Shown: positions 19,025-28,100, numbered from the stretch's first letter. The stretch: 64,000 nt of DNA from Ostreococcus lucimarinus CCE9901 (GCF_000092065.1 NC_009357.1:62001-126000), one strand, 5' to 3'. Translations and numbers: made by a program. Notes: a model not told the origin generated them from the letters alone.

Positions 19025-21064
19025 CTACATCTTTTTATCAGCCTTGCTGGCTTTTAAAAAGTCGTCGTACGCGCGCTGGAGCGCGGCGCGATCGTCGAGG
19101 GTGGCGACGTCGGCGTCGGCGGGATCGGCGGTGGAGACGTCGGCCTCGGCGACGCGCTCGGCGCGCTTGGCGACTTCTTCACTGACGACGTCGATGTCGA
19201 TGGCGGCGGCCCAGCGGTCTTTTTGTTTGAGCTTGTCGGACTCGAGACGAGCGCGGCGCTCGGCGCGACGGCGAGCGCGCTTGCGGCGCGACGCGCGGAC
19301 GCCGACGGACAACACCGAGGCGAGGGCGAGTGAGGTGACGAAACCCGCGGTGGCGTACCCACCGGCGTCGAACGCGCCGGGGAGTCTGGGCATCTGCCAA
19401 GACACGGATTGCGACGCCGACGTCGCGCCGCGCTTGGCGGATTTCGCCGGTTTCTTCGCCGCCGGTTTCGCCTTGACCACCGCCTTGGTCTTCGTCTTCT
19501 CCACAACCTTTTTGCTCGGTTTCGCGACGACGACTGGCTTTTTCGGCGCCGGTTTTGCGACTTCCTTCTTCGGCGCGACGACCGCCTTCTTCACCGGCTT
19601 CGGCGCCGCCTTTGCCTTTGGTCTCGAAGTCGTTTCGCCGCGCCAAAAAAATCTCCGAACGCCGCGCGCGCCGTCGATGACGCCACCGAGCGCGTTGTCG
19701 AGCGAATCCGCCGTGCGATACTTTAAGTCATCAATGAATTCCGCGCGCTGCTGCGCCTTCAATTCCTTCACGCGCGCCACTTCTTGTGCCTTCAACTCCT
19801 TTTCCCGAGCGACTATTTGCGCCTCTCTCGCTCGCTCGAGAGCCTTGGCCTCTTTCGCGGCGTCATCTTTAATCTTTTTCGCCGCCTCCGCGAGCTTCCG
19901 CTGGTTCTCTTGCGCGATTTTCTCGGTTTCCGCCGCGCGAGCTTCCAAGGCTTTGCGTTTCGCCGCCAGCGCGCGTTCACGCGCCTCTTCTAACTCTCGC
20001 GCAGCCTCTTCCCGCTGCCTGGCCTGTTCTCTCGCCCGCTTCTCGGCGATTTCTCGCGCCTGCTCTTGTGCGCGCGCCCGCGCGCGAGCTTGTTCTTGAG
20101 CTCGCTTTTCCTCGCGCACGACTTCCTCTTCCGCTCTCTTGAGCGCGCGCGCCTGCTCCTTGACGCGTTCGCGCTCTCGCGCCGCGACTTCCTCTTCGAC
20201 GCGTCGCTCGCGTTCGAGCGCCGCGCGCAACTGCGCCTCCGCCTCCGCCGCGCGCGCTTGCTCTCTCTTTAATCGCGTCAACTCCGCGATCCGATCGCGT
20301 CGCTCGATGCGTCGAGCTTCGATGACGCTATAAAGCTTATCTGCCGCTTCGTTCCGCACCGGTTGCCACCCGACGGGTCGGCGTTCCGCCACGTATCTGC
20401 GAAACGTCGGCGCGGCGTTCGCGACGGCTGTCTTGGACGACTGCTCACTCGCCGCCTTCTTCGCCGCGATCTCAGCGGCTTGCTTCGCTTCCGCGCGCTC
20501 GCGCTCGGCTTTCTCGCGCTCCGCTTGCAATCGCTCTTTATCCGCCTTCACGCGAATTTCCGCCGCCAGCTTCGCGTCGATGCGCTCGTCGTGCACCTCG
20601 GCGACTTCCACGCGCATCATCGGATTAAACCCCGCACCGCTCGCCGTCGACGCCTCGCCGCTCGCCGTCTTCGCTCGTCGAGGCGCGACCGTCGCGGAGT
20701 CCGCGCTCTCTTCCCCCCCAGCCCTCGTCCCCGCGCTCGCCGTCGCGTCGCGCGTCGCCGTCGACTTATCCCTCCGCGCGCGTCGCCCCCCCTCGCCTCG
20801 TCTCTCTCGTTTCCCATCCTTCACGCGCTTCGCGTACGCGCACCACGCCAAAAACACCCCGAGCGTCACGATTTCCCGCTGCGTCGCGCCGTTCCCGCGT
20901 TTACTCGCGCTCGCCGTCGTCGCCCCGCGTCTCGTCGTCTTCGCCGTCGTCGTCGTCGCCGCGATCTTCCCTCCCTCCACTCGCACCGCGCCTCGTCCGC
21001 GTCTCGCGCGCGTCCCGCCCTCCGCGCGCGCCGTCGCGACGTTCGCGGCCGTCACCGCGCGCAT
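19025..21064 (-). CDS. Large coiled-coil protein with basic region and membrane segment, probably plastid
   Basis: 679 residues, family not recognised. The N-terminus is Ala/Arg/Thr-rich and transit-like, with a short hydrophobic stretch (IVTLGVFLAWCAYA). The centre (about 160-460) is a continuous charged coiled coil rich in Glu, Arg, Ala and Lys. It is followed by a Lys/Pro/Ala low-complexity block (KPVKKAVVAPKK). Near the C-terminus is one likely membrane helix (AGFVTSLALASVLSVGV) followed by an RRKRARRRAERR stop-transfer stretch. A structural or envelope role is possible. The long low-complexity coding sequence explains the long open frames on the other strand. Confidence 0.68.
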   Translation of the reverse strand: MRAVTAANVATARAEGGTRARRGRGAVRVEGGKIAATTTTAKTTRRGATTASASKRGNGATQREIVTLGVFLAWCAYAKRVKDGKRERRGEGGRRARRDKSTATRDATASAGTRAGGEESADSATVAPRRAKTASGEASTASGAGFNPMMRVEVAEVHDERIDAKLAAEIRVKADKERLQAEREKAERERAEAKQAAEIAAKKAASEQSSKTAVANAAPTFRRYVAERRPVGWQPVRNEAADKLYSVIEARRIERRDRIAELTRLKREQARAAEAEAQLRAALERERRVEEEVAARERERVKEQARALKRAEEEVVREEKRAQEQARARARAQEQAREIAEKRAREQARQREEAARELEEARERALAAKRKALEARAAETEKIAQENQRKLAEAAKKIKDDAAKEAKALERAREAQIVAREKELKAQEVARVKELKAQQRAEFIDDLKYRTADSLDNALGGVIDGARGVRRFFWRGETTSRPKAKAAPKPVKKAVVAPKKEVAKPAPKKPVVVAKPSKKVVEKTKTKAVVKAKPAAKKPAKSAKRGATSASQSVSWQMPRLPGAFDAGGYATAGFVTSLALASVLSVGVRASRRKRARRRAERRARLESDKLKQKDRWAAAIDIDVVSEEVAKRAERVAEADVSTADPADADVATLDDRAALQRAYDDFLKASKADKKM

Positions 21065-21374
21065 CGCGGCCCCTCCGCCGCCCCCCGCGCCCGTCGACCG
21101 CGATCTACGCCGAAATCAGGCGTCGCCGATGAATCGATTCGAGATCGTCGCGCGTCGCGATTGCGTCGCGCTTTCGCGTCCCGCGACGCCCGCGTCGTCG
21201 TCGCGATTGCGTCGCGAATGCTTCTCGCGCGCGCGCGCGCTCGCGCGTCGTCGGACGCCGTCGACGCGTCGCGCGCGTCGCGAATGCGTCGCGGATTGAC
21301 GCCGAGCGAATTAACGTTCGCGCGCGCGACGCGTCGCGATTGAATCGCCACCGCGCCGCGCGCGACGCGCCTCG
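21065..21374. promoter_or_regulatory. 310-bp divergent spacer between coiled-coil and ABC-ATPase genes
   Basis: The stretch separates two head-to-head start codons, so it presumably holds both promoters. It is rich in CGCG and GCGTCGCG words, and I see no clear TATA box or other element. Both strands have open frames, but they are Arg-rich and carry no recognisable domain. Confidence 0.5.
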
Positions 21375-22229
21375 ATGCGCGCCGACGCGCATCAAGGCGC
21401 GCGAAAATTCGCACCGTCGACGCGTCGCGCGTCTCGGCGCGGACGCGCGTCGACGCGTCCGCGAGCGTCGCGCGATGCGCCGCCGTTCGTCGACGCGCGC
21501 GCGGTGAGCTACGCGCCCGCGGGCGCCGGCGCGCCGGTGCTGCGCGACGTCGCGCTCGCGCTCCCGCGACGAGGGCTGACGCTGATCGTCGGACGGTCGG
21601 GCACGGGGAAGAGCACGCTGCTGACGCTGATCGCGGGGCTGAGCGAACCGACGACGGGGCGGGTGACGCTGGGCGGCGACGGCGCGGAGGACGCGCGGGC
21701 GACGACGGCGGCGGACCGACTGGCGAAGGTGGGGATCGTGTTTCAGTTTCCGGAGCGACACTTCTTGGGGAAGACGGTGCTGCAGGAGCTGACGTTCGGG
21801 TGGCCGACGTCGGCGAACGCGTTCGCGAGACGAAGGGCGCTGGCGTACAGGATGCACGACGCGCTGCACGCGGTGGGGATGGAGGGCGTGCCGCTGGACA
21901 CGGAGGTGCGGACGCTGAGCGGGGGGTATAAGCGACGGTTGGCGCTCGCGATACAACTCGTGCGCGATCCCGCGGTGCTGTGCCTGGATGAACCGCTGGC
22001 GGGGTTGGATTGGAGCACGCGCGCGGAGGTGACGGCGCTGCTCGACGACTTGAAGCGCGACAGAGCGGTGGTGGTGGTGTCGCACGACGTGGAGGAGATT
22101 CAACCGATCACCGATCGTGCGTTTAGAATGGAGCAGATGGGTAAGCTCACGGACGTCAGCGCCGAGCTCGCGGGGGCGAGAGCGAACGCGTTCGGGCGCG
22201 CCGAGGAATCGTTTCCGGCGTTTGATTGA
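21375..22229 (+). CDS. Soluble ABC ATPase, ECF/CbiO-type (plant ABCI11/NAP14-like), plastid
   Basis: 284 residues: an Arg/Ser-rich transit-like N-terminus (1-36), then one complete ATP-binding domain. Walker A is GRSGTGKST (73-81), the Q-loop is VFQFPERHF with Q124 (the FQFPER form is typical of ECF/cobalt-type ATPases), the signature is LSGGY (181-185), Walker B is LCLDEP (202-207), and there is an H-loop in VVVSHD. There is no membrane domain, so it needs separate partners. In plants such proteins are chloroplast ABCI subunits linked to metal or cofactor transport; the exact orthologue is inferred. Confidence 0.82.
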   Translation: MRADAHQGARKFAPSTRRASRRGRASTRPRASRDAPPFVDARAVSYAPAGAGAPVLRDVALALPRRGLTLIVGRSGTGKSTLLTLIAGLSEPTTGRVTLGGDGAEDARATTAADRLAKVGIVFQFPERHFLGKTVLQELTFGWPTSANAFARRRALAYRMHDALHAVGMEGVPLDTEVRTLSGGYKRRLALAIQLVRDPAVLCLDEPLAGLDWSTRAEVTALLDDLKRDRAVVVVSHDVEEIQPITDRAFRMEQMGKLTDVSAELAGARANAFGRAEESFPAFD

Positions 22230-22290
22230 ATCGTAGCGACGAATAGACGAGATTGTAGAAATTGTGATGCGGTACCGCGCGAAACTGTTA

Positions 22291-22331
22291 GAACGAACGA
22301 ACGAACGAACGAACGAACGAACGAACGAACG
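22291..22331. repeat. (GAAC)n microsatellite
   Basis: About ten uninterrupted copies of GAAC in the 253-bp convergent gap between the ABC ATPase and histidine-phosphatase genes (22230-22482). The rest of the gap is GC-rich with no supported gene. Confidence 0.95.
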
Positions 22332-22482
22332 CTCGCGTCCCGTCGCGTCGCGTCGCGTCGCGTCGTCGCGCGTCGTTTCGGTCGTTGTCGGGGTTTTGTC
22401 TTTTACAACGCGCCGTCGCGGCGTCCGCCCCGCGCGCGCTCTTCTCCGTTCGGCGCGACGACGTCGGCGTCGTCCGTCTCGC

Positions 22483-23250
22483 CTAGATTTGAATAATACC
22501 CTCCGGTGTCGCGACCGCGACGAGCGTCCACGACCCCGCGTCCGCCATCGCGCTCGCCCACGTATCACCCTCGCCTCGCGCGCGCTCGAGCAGCGCCGCC
22601 GTGGCCACTTGCAAGCGCACGTCTCTTCCGCAATACTCGCTCGCCGCCTCCTCCATCCCTTTGTTATGCCCGACCGCCATGATCGTCCTCGCGTCCGTGA
22701 CGATCTCACACTCCACCACGTCCCCCTCCTCGCCATCCGCGCCGTCTCCCGCCGTCGTCTGCTTCACCACGCACTCGCTCAGGTGTTGTCGCATCACGCC
22801 GTCCAGCGACGCGTAGTGATACAGCGACCCGAGATACATCACTCGTCCCTTCGTCCCGAACGCCTCGTTCACCTCGTCCCGCATTATCTCCAGCGTCTCT
22901 TTCGATCGTCGCGAGTTCGAGCACAGCGTGAGATCGGGCGTCCATCCCGCGTCGTCGACGCGCGTCGCCACGCTCTTCGCCAGCGCGCGACCCTCTCGCG
23001 TGAGCGGTCGATCCGCGTCCTTCGTCTCGCCGTCCGCCCCCGAGGACGCGCTGTGTCGAAGCATGATGAGTCTGTACGTCGGCGCGTCGCTCGCGCGCGC
23101 GCTTTCGAGCGCGCGCGGCGCGACGCGCGTCGATCGTTCCGCGACGCGTCGCGGTCGGTCGGTCGCGCGTCGCGCCGTCGCGCCGCGCCGCGTCGTCGCG
23201 CGCGTCGCGGACGCGACGCGTGGCGTCGCGCGCGTCGTCGCGCGCGTCAT
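22483..23250 (-). CDS. Histidine phosphatase (SixA/phosphoglycerate-mutase-like)
   Basis: 255 residues from the ATG at 23250, chosen because the fold's first strand (YRLIMLRHS) must be preceded by sequence. The Met inside that strand is too late, and a start at 23325 is also possible. Catalytic motifs are LRHS with the phosphorylated His, the Arg-containing SNSRRSKET, and the second His in IMAVGHNKGME. The basic N-terminus (about 55 residues) may be an organelle signal. SixA-like proteins dephosphorylate phosphohistidine or small substrates; the target is unknown. Its ATG overlaps a possible NAD-kinase ATG in the same CATG. Confidence 0.78.
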   Translation of the reverse strand: MTRATTRATPRVASATRATTRRGATARRATDRPRRVAERSTRVAPRALESARASDAPTYRLIMLRHSASSGADGETKDADRPLTREGRALAKSVATRVDDAGWTPDLTLCSNSRRSKETLEIMRDEVNEAFGTKGRVMYLGSLYHYASLDGVMRQHLSECVVKQTTAGDGADGEEGDVVECEIVTDARTIMAVGHNKGMEEAASEYCGRDVRLQVATAALLERARGEGDTWASAMADAGSWTLVAVATPEGIIQI

Positions 23251-23362
23251 GCGCGCGTCGTGCGCGCCGTGCGTCGAGCGCGCGCGCGTGTGCGGCGTCG
23301 AGCCGTCGCGGTCGTTGCGCGCCATCGGACGCGCGACGCCACACGTCGGCGCGTCGCGCGCG

Positions 23363-24442
23363 ATGGCCCGCGTCGCGCGCGCGGCGACGACGGCGTCGTC
23401 GTCGCTGTACAGGAACGCGCTGCTCGTCGTCAAGACGACGCCGATGACGGAGTACACGTCGCTCATCGGGTCGGGAGAATTGTACGACACGCCGCGGTAC
23501 GAACGCGTGAAAACGCGACACGAAACGCACAAGAGCGGCGTCAAGGCGGTGAAACGCATGCTGGAACAGCGCGGCGTGGCGTTCGAGTGCGTGGAGAGGC
23601 ACGCGCTGACGGAGGAGTCGGTGAGAGGGCACGATTTGATCGTCGCGCTGGGCGGAGACGGGACGACGCTGATATCGGCGCACCACGTGAGGGACGCGAA
23701 AGTGCCGATACTGGGGATAAACACCGATCCGGCGACGAAGGATGAATTGACGAAGATGTATCTGACGAACGCGTGCGTGGACGAGCGACGGTCGACGGGA
23801 CATCTGTGCGCGGCGAATAGGTTCGACGCGGAGACGGTGCTGGACGGCGCGCTGCGGGGAACGCTGAAACCGACGAGATTGGCGAGGATACGCACGGTGC
23901 TGAACGGTAAGGTCTTAGAACCGGCGTTGAACGATGTGCTGATCGCCCATCCGAGCCCGGCGGCGGTGAGTCGGTACAGCGTGCGATTACCGCCGACGGC
24001 GCGCGGGGGCGACGGCTACGACGAGTCCGCGAAGAGATTTTTTCACGTGCGCAGCTCGGGCGTGCGCACGTGCACGGCGAGCGGGTCCACCGCGGCGATG
24101 TACAGCGCCGGTGGGGAGATCATGCCGCACGACTCGATGTCCATGCAATACATGGATCGCGAGCCGATTTATTACGACCACGCGCCGCCGCCGAGCGTCG
24201 GGCACGGATATTACGAGCGAGGCGACGCGCTGTCGTTCCGATGGAACTCGCGCGTGGGGACGATTTACATCGACGGCGCGCACGTCAAACACGACGTCGT
24301 TCTGGGAGATGATGTCGAGATGTCCACGGACGCGCCCGAGTTGTCGCTCTTCGTCTCGAAATGGTTCGTCGAGGCCCGACGCGTGCGCACGGGCCTCGAC
24401 CGCGTCTTCAAAACGCGCGAGAACTGGGGTCGACGCAAGTAG
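23363..24442 (+). CDS. NAD(H) kinase
   Basis: 359 residues from the ATG at 23363; an in-frame ATG at 23249 would add 38 residues. The catalytic core GGDGTT (97-102) lies in LIVALGGDGTTLISAHH. The second family motif appears as SGSTAAMYSAGG, and INTDP follows strand four. The layout, with a large insertion after CAANRF and an extended C-terminus (SLFVSKWFVEARRV), fits the divergent plant NADK3/yeast-like group rather than the long plastid NADK2. The N-terminus (MARVARAATTASSSLYR) could be a mitochondrial presequence. It makes NADP(H). Confidence 0.87.
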   Translation: MARVARAATTASSSLYRNALLVVKTTPMTEYTSLIGSGELYDTPRYERVKTRHETHKSGVKAVKRMLEQRGVAFECVERHALTEESVRGHDLIVALGGDGTTLISAHHVRDAKVPILGINTDPATKDELTKMYLTNACVDERRSTGHLCAANRFDAETVLDGALRGTLKPTRLARIRTVLNGKVLEPALNDVLIAHPSPAAVSRYSVRLPPTARGGDGYDESAKRFFHVRSSGVRTCTASGSTAAMYSAGGEIMPHDSMSMQYMDREPIYYDHAPPPSVGHGYYERGDALSFRWNSRVGTIYIDGAHVKHDVVLGDDVEMSTDAPELSLFVSKWFVEARRVRTGLDRVFKTRENWGRRK

Positions 24443-24534
24443 ATGATCGTCATGATAGAATAGAGTGCTAGAATTTGTTGTATTCCATCGTTGTTGCCGA
24501 TACGTGTGCGCGTCCTTCGCGCCGCGCCTAACTT

Positions 24535-25236
24535 CTAACCGTCGACGCGCTCTAGCGCGTGGCCAACAACCTCGCGCGCCGTGCTCTCGAGCGTCGACGT
24601 CTCCGACGATACCGTCATCGTCGACGCTAATAAATCCCCGTTCGCGTCGACGAATCCGCACGACGCCATCTGCTCCTCCAACTCGTCGTATTCTAAATCG
24701 CACGTCCCGAACGCCGTCGTCGAGCACCGCTCCGCTCGCGCTCGCGATCCGTTCCCGTACGTCTTCACGAACGCCCGCACGTTCACGCAATCTTCCAGCG
24801 TGAACGCACCCACGGTCGCGCACGTCGCGATGTCGCAACTCAGGCAATCTCGCGCCGTGGTCGAATCCGTCGTCGGCCCGAAGACGAACACGCAGCGCTT
24901 GCAGTCGAGCACGTTCACCTCTTTCACGGCGCAGCAGATCACGAAGACGCAATCCTCGCAGCCCTGGGCGAAGAACTTCGTCACGTACGCCGACCGTTCC
25001 ATCGCGATCGTCTCCGATTTCCTGCACTTGTACGACACGTCGCGCGACGCGCCGAGCGGTTTCGCGCGGAATGACGGTTTGCGTCGCTCGATCGGCGAGT
25101 ACGACAGGATGGACGTCGGTGACGGCGGACGCTCGGTCTTGGGCGACGCGGAGGATAGAATTTTACGCGCGATCGCCTTGGGCGACGGCGTCGCGGCCCA
25201 GAGCGCGGCGGTGGGTTTGGTGAAGTAGCATCCCAT
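24535..25236 (-). CDS. RP2: TBCC-domain protein, XRP2-like
   Basis: 233 residues. It begins MGC, the double-acylation signal (myristoyl-Gly2, palmitoyl-Cys3) of XRP2. The TBCC beta-helix shows the repeated pattern DCxxC (GCEDCVFVI, DCKRCVFVFGP, DCLSCDIATC, EDCVNVRAF). The Arg finger expected in TBCC-type GTPase activators is R129 in STTARDC. XRP2 activates GTP hydrolysis by ARL3 and serves membrane and ciliary trafficking in other eukaryotes. The C-terminal nucleoside-diphosphate-kinase-like half of animal RP2 is absent. It converges on the NAD kinase gene. Confidence 0.8.
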   Translation of the reverse strand: MGCYFTKPTAALWAATPSPKAIARKILSSASPKTERPPSPTSILSYSPIERRKPSFRAKPLGASRDVSYKCRKSETIAMERSAYVTKFFAQGCEDCVFVICCAVKEVNVLDCKRCVFVFGPTTDSTTARDCLSCDIATCATVGAFTLEDCVNVRAFVKTYGNGSRARAERCSTTAFGTCDLEYDELEEQMASCGFVDANGDLLASTMTVSSETSTLESTAREVVGHALERVDG

Positions 25237-25401
25237 CGCGACGTTCGGCGCAAAGTGCGGTGTTCCTTCCCCTCTGCGCGAGAGCGAGACGACGTCGAGT
25301 CGCGGTGAAGTTCTGAATCGGATGGATTAAAATATGTCTCTACGCGGGACGCACGCCGTCCCAGTGAATAAAAAAATCTTTTTTACGTATGGTACTGCGC
25401 T

Positions 25402-26265
25402 CTACGCGGCGACGAGGTCGCGCTCGCCTTCGTCGGCGGGCGCGTCGGCTTGCAGCGCGCCTTCGATGGCGGCGGCGGCGGCCTTGGCGGCCAAGTTGCG
25501 CGCGTATTCGCCAGCCGGGTAGAACTCGCGGTGTTCCTTACCGAACGGCACGCGAGTCTTCTTCATCCAAACCTCCGGCTCGACGTAGGTGCCCAACACG
25601 TGGTCGACGAGCGGGCAGCACACGTTGTAGTTGCACTGGCCGGACAACACGTGGTGACCGCTGTGGTTCAGGTACAAGTAATCGTAATACTTGGATTCGC
25701 GGTATCGCGCGAGCCACAACGACGGGATCCCATCTTGAAGCGGAACCTCGTTCAAGCCGTGCATGGCCGGATGCAACGAGTTCCAAATCAACGCGTGCGC
25801 GAGCGTGGACCCGCCGATGAGCGCCGCCATCGGCCCCGCGGAGAACCCCATGAGCGCCAGCACCGGCACGCACGTGATCACCATTTGCATCGTCATCAAA
25901 CCCGTGACATCCCACTCGAACGCCGTTCCGCGGTAGGTGTTCCCTTCCAAAACCGCCGCCGGTTCGCTCTTCATCCACTTGTCGTCCACGCGAAGCGACA
26001 TGTCGTCCAGCGTCTCCGCGTGGTGTTCGATGTGTCCGCCGCCGCCAACCTTCGGCGCTTCCTTCTGTCTCGTGAAGAAGCACCACACCCTTTTCAAGGT
26101 TTCGTTCTTGTTGAACTCGGCGTGTTGGTAGTAACGATGGGTGATGTATTCGTTGATGGACACCATCGCGTACATGGTCGGGACGCTCAGCGTCCACCGC
26201 GCGACGTCCACCGCGAGGCTCGCGCGCGGCGTCACCGCGCGCGCGTCTCGCGTCGACGCGCGCAT
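25402..26265 (-). CDS. Histidine-box membrane protein, fatty-acid-hydroxylase/sterol-desaturase-like
   Basis: 287 residues. Iron-type histidine clusters are visible: HRYYQH (43-48), HIEHH (78-82), HALIWNSLHPAMH and NHSGHH, with a final H in LVDHVLGT. Together with hydrophobic segments (TMQMVITCVPVLALMGF) this fits the fatty acid hydroxylase superfamily, which includes sterol C4 oxidases and carotenoid hydroxylases. The substrate is unknown. The N-terminus is short and basic; the C-terminus is Ala-rich. Confidence 0.72.
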   Translation of the reverse strand: MRASTRDARAVTPRASLAVDVARWTLSVPTMYAMVSINEYITHRYYQHAEFNKNETLKRVWCFFTRQKEAPKVGGGGHIEHHAETLDDMSLRVDDKWMKSEPAAVLEGNTYRGTAFEWDVTGLMTMQMVITCVPVLALMGFSAGPMAALIGGSTLAHALIWNSLHPAMHGLNEVPLQDGIPSLWLARYRESKYYDYLYLNHSGHHVLSGQCNYNVCCPLVDHVLGTYVEPEVWMKKTRVPFGKEHREFYPAGEYARNLAAKAAAAAIEGALQADAPADEGERDLVAA

Positions 26266-26542
26266 CGCGCGTCTCTTTTGAATCGCTGTTTTCGCGTGTT
26301 CGCGCGCGCGCTTTCGTCAGTCTCGCGCGCGTTCGGGCTCGTTTCGAGTCGTCGCGTCGACGTCGACGGCGGCGGCGTTTCGAGTCGGCGCGTCGCGTCG
26401 CGTCGCGCACGCACGTTTCGCGCTCGAGATCGCGCGCATGGCGGACAGCGCGTTGGTTTGCATCATCTCGCGCGTCGAGGGATGGTCGCGTGCGGTGGAG
26501 TGACGCGCGCGCGCGACGCGAGCGTTTGGTGGATTACTTATC

Positions 26543-27391
26543 CTACTCGCGCATCTCGGCGCTTTTCGCGCAACCACAGTCGTCCGAGTCGCCGAAGTCG
26601 CGCCTCGACGTCGCGTCGCGCTCGGTGACGGTGATTCGCGACAGCAGCGCGTCTAAGGGAGATAAAGTCGGGGAATACGCGCGCGAGGGAACGCGCGTCG
26701 GCGACGACGGCGACGACGGCGACGGCGGCGACGGCGGCGACGCGCGTTCTAAATCGTCATCCGCTACGTCGTCCGCCGCTCGTTCGCGCGCGTCCGCCTC
26801 GCGCGCGCGCCTCGCGTCGGCGGCGCGCAGACGCTCGATTTCCTCGATCAACGATTCGACTTTTTGTTCGAACGCCGCGAGCGACGCGACGTGATACTCG
26901 AACGACACGACTTCGGGCGAACCGTCGCCGCGCGTCGCCGCCGGCGCCGACCGCCGCGCCGCGCCGCGCGTCGCGCGCGTCGTCCCCAACAGCCGTCGCA
27001 GCTTGTGTAACTCCACGTCCTGCGTCTTCGCCCTGCCGAGCAACCGCTCGCACTTGCGCGCGAGGTCCGCGCGAGACCGTCTCGCCTCGTCGCGCTCGCG
27101 CGTCAGCCTCGCGCACCGTCCTCGCAGCGCGTCCATCGCCTTCGCGTCCGACGCGCGCGACGACGACGCGTTCTCATCGTTCGCCGCGAGCGCGTCGCGC
27201 GCGTCCCGCGGTCTCGTCTTCGCCGTCGTCTTCGCCGTCGTCTTCGACGCCGACGTCGTCGAATTCAAAGCCATCGCGCGTCTCGCCTCGAGCTGTCCCA
27301 GGAGCTGTCGCGCCACCGCGCGCGCGTGTCGCTCCTCGGCGTCCATCGCCTCGGCGCGCGCGAGCGCCGCGCCCGTCGGCGACGCCGCCAT
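26543..27391 (-). CDS. Coiled-coil protein of unknown function
   Basis: 282 residues. A central coiled coil (ARLTRERDEARRSRADLARKC, then FEQKVESLIEEIERL) sits between low-complexity linkers (KTTAKTTAKTRPRDA; a Ser/Pro-rich stretch SPPSPPSPSSPSSP). No family recognised. The start is the first ATG; a separate short frame beginning MALKPLNFEEAIDS at 27543 might be an upstream exon, but no convincing donor and branch site link them. Confidence 0.5.
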   Translation of the reverse strand: MAASPTGAALARAEAMDAEERHARAVARQLLGQLEARRAMALNSTTSASKTTAKTTAKTRPRDARDALAANDENASSSRASDAKAMDALRGRCARLTRERDEARRSRADLARKCERLLGRAKTQDVELHKLRRLLGTTRATRGAARRSAPAATRGDGSPEVVSFEYHVASLAAFEQKVESLIEEIERLRAADARRAREADARERAADDVADDDLERASPPSPPSPSSPSSPTRVPSRAYSPTLSPLDALLSRITVTERDATSRRDFGDSDDCGCAKSAEMRE

Positions 27392-27617
27392 GTCGACGCG
27401 TGCGGCGTTCGCGCGCGGCGACGGACGACGGACGACGGACGACGGGTCGCGCGCGCGTCGATCGCGCGATCGAAAAAACCGTAACCTTGCGCGCGTGCCG
27501 TAGAATCGATGGCCTCCTCGAAATTTAGCGGTTTTAACGCCATATAATCGTGCGGTTGTGACCGAGTGTTTCTCCGTCTCCGCGGCGAAGGAAGCGAATG
27601 GACGCAGACAACCCAGA

Positions 27618-27716
27618 GCGTTCGTGACCGAGTGGTTTTAAGGTGCTCGCCTGCTATTGATGAGAGCAGTGAGTGAGTGTGCTCTGCACGCCCAGGTTCG
27701 AATCCTGGCGAACGCG
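27618..27716 (+). tRNA. tRNA-Ser(GCU), copy 1, with short intron
   Basis: Type II cloverleaf by eye. The acceptor stem GCGTTCG pairs perfectly with CGAACGC, discriminator G. The D-arm is ACCGAGTGGTTTTAAGGT. The anticodon stem CTCGC/GTGAG encloses loop CTGCTA with anticodon GCT and an intron of about 15 nt after position 37. The long variable arm has stem GTGC/GCAC, and the T-arm is CCAGGTTCGAATCCTGG. A T-run (TTTTTT) follows as a pol III terminator. It is the only one of the three copies with a paired first base. Confidence 0.9.
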
Positions 27717-27766
27717 TTTTTTATTTTACAGTTTTACGGCGCCATCGCGACGCCATCGTGCCGCTA

Positions 27767-27866
27767 TCGTTCGTGACCGAGTGGTTTTAAGGTGCTCGCC
27801 TGCTATTGATCGAGAGCAGTGAGTGAGTGTGCTCTGCACGCCCAGGTTCGAATCCTGGCGAACGCG
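27767..27866 (+). tRNA. tRNA-Ser(GCU), copy 2, with short intron
   Basis: Same cloverleaf as copy 1 with one extra C in the intron (about 16 nt). The acceptor 5' strand reads TCGTTCG because the duplicated unit begins at tRNA position 2, so pair 1-72 is T-C. TTTTTT follows. Expressed or pseudogene status cannot be told from sequence. Confidence 0.82.
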
Positions 27867-27916
27867 TTTTTTATTTTACAGTTTTACGGCGCCATCGCGA
27901 CGCCATCGTGCCGCTA

Positions 27917-28016
27917 TCGTTCGTGACCGAGTGGTTTTAAGGTGCTCGCCTGCTATTGATCGAGAGCAGTGAGTGAGTGTGCTCTGCACGCCCAGGTTCG
28001 AATCCTGGCGAACGCG
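27917..28016 (+). tRNA. tRNA-Ser(GCU), copy 3, with short intron
   Basis: Appears identical to copy 2, exactly 150 bp downstream, again with a T-C mismatch at pair 1-72. TTTTTT terminator present. Confidence 0.82.
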
Positions 28017-28100
28017 TTTTTTATTTTACAGTTTTACGGCGCCATCGCGACGCCATCGTGCCGCTATCGCGATGGTACAGACGCCGCCTCGGCCTTCTTC

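Larger units (their letters stand above)
27618..28069. repeat. Tandem array of three 150-bp tRNA-Ser units
   Basis: The units begin at CGTTCGTGACC (27619, 27768, 27918). Each contains one tRNA, its T-run and a spacer ending GCCATCGTGCCGCTAT, and they are nearly identical. Spacings are 149 and 150 bp. The flank before copy 1 (CCCAGAG) differs from the spacer preceding copies 2 and 3, which marks the duplication boundary one base inside the tRNA. Confidence 0.93.

Noticed and set aside
22264-23745. 493-residue plus-strand open frame
   Set aside because: Arg/Ala-rich, overlaps the histidine phosphatase and NAD kinase in other registers, and includes the GAAC microsatellite. No domain visible.
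27265-27543. 92-residue minus-strand frame beginning MALKPLNFEEAIDS as a first exon of the coiled-coil gene
   Set aside because: The start looks protein-like, but I found no GTGCG donor with a CTGAC branch that would join it in frame.
27618-28069. CRISPR-like regular repeats
   Set aside because: Units and spacers are both repeated and contain complete tRNA-Ser genes, so this is a tandem gene duplication.
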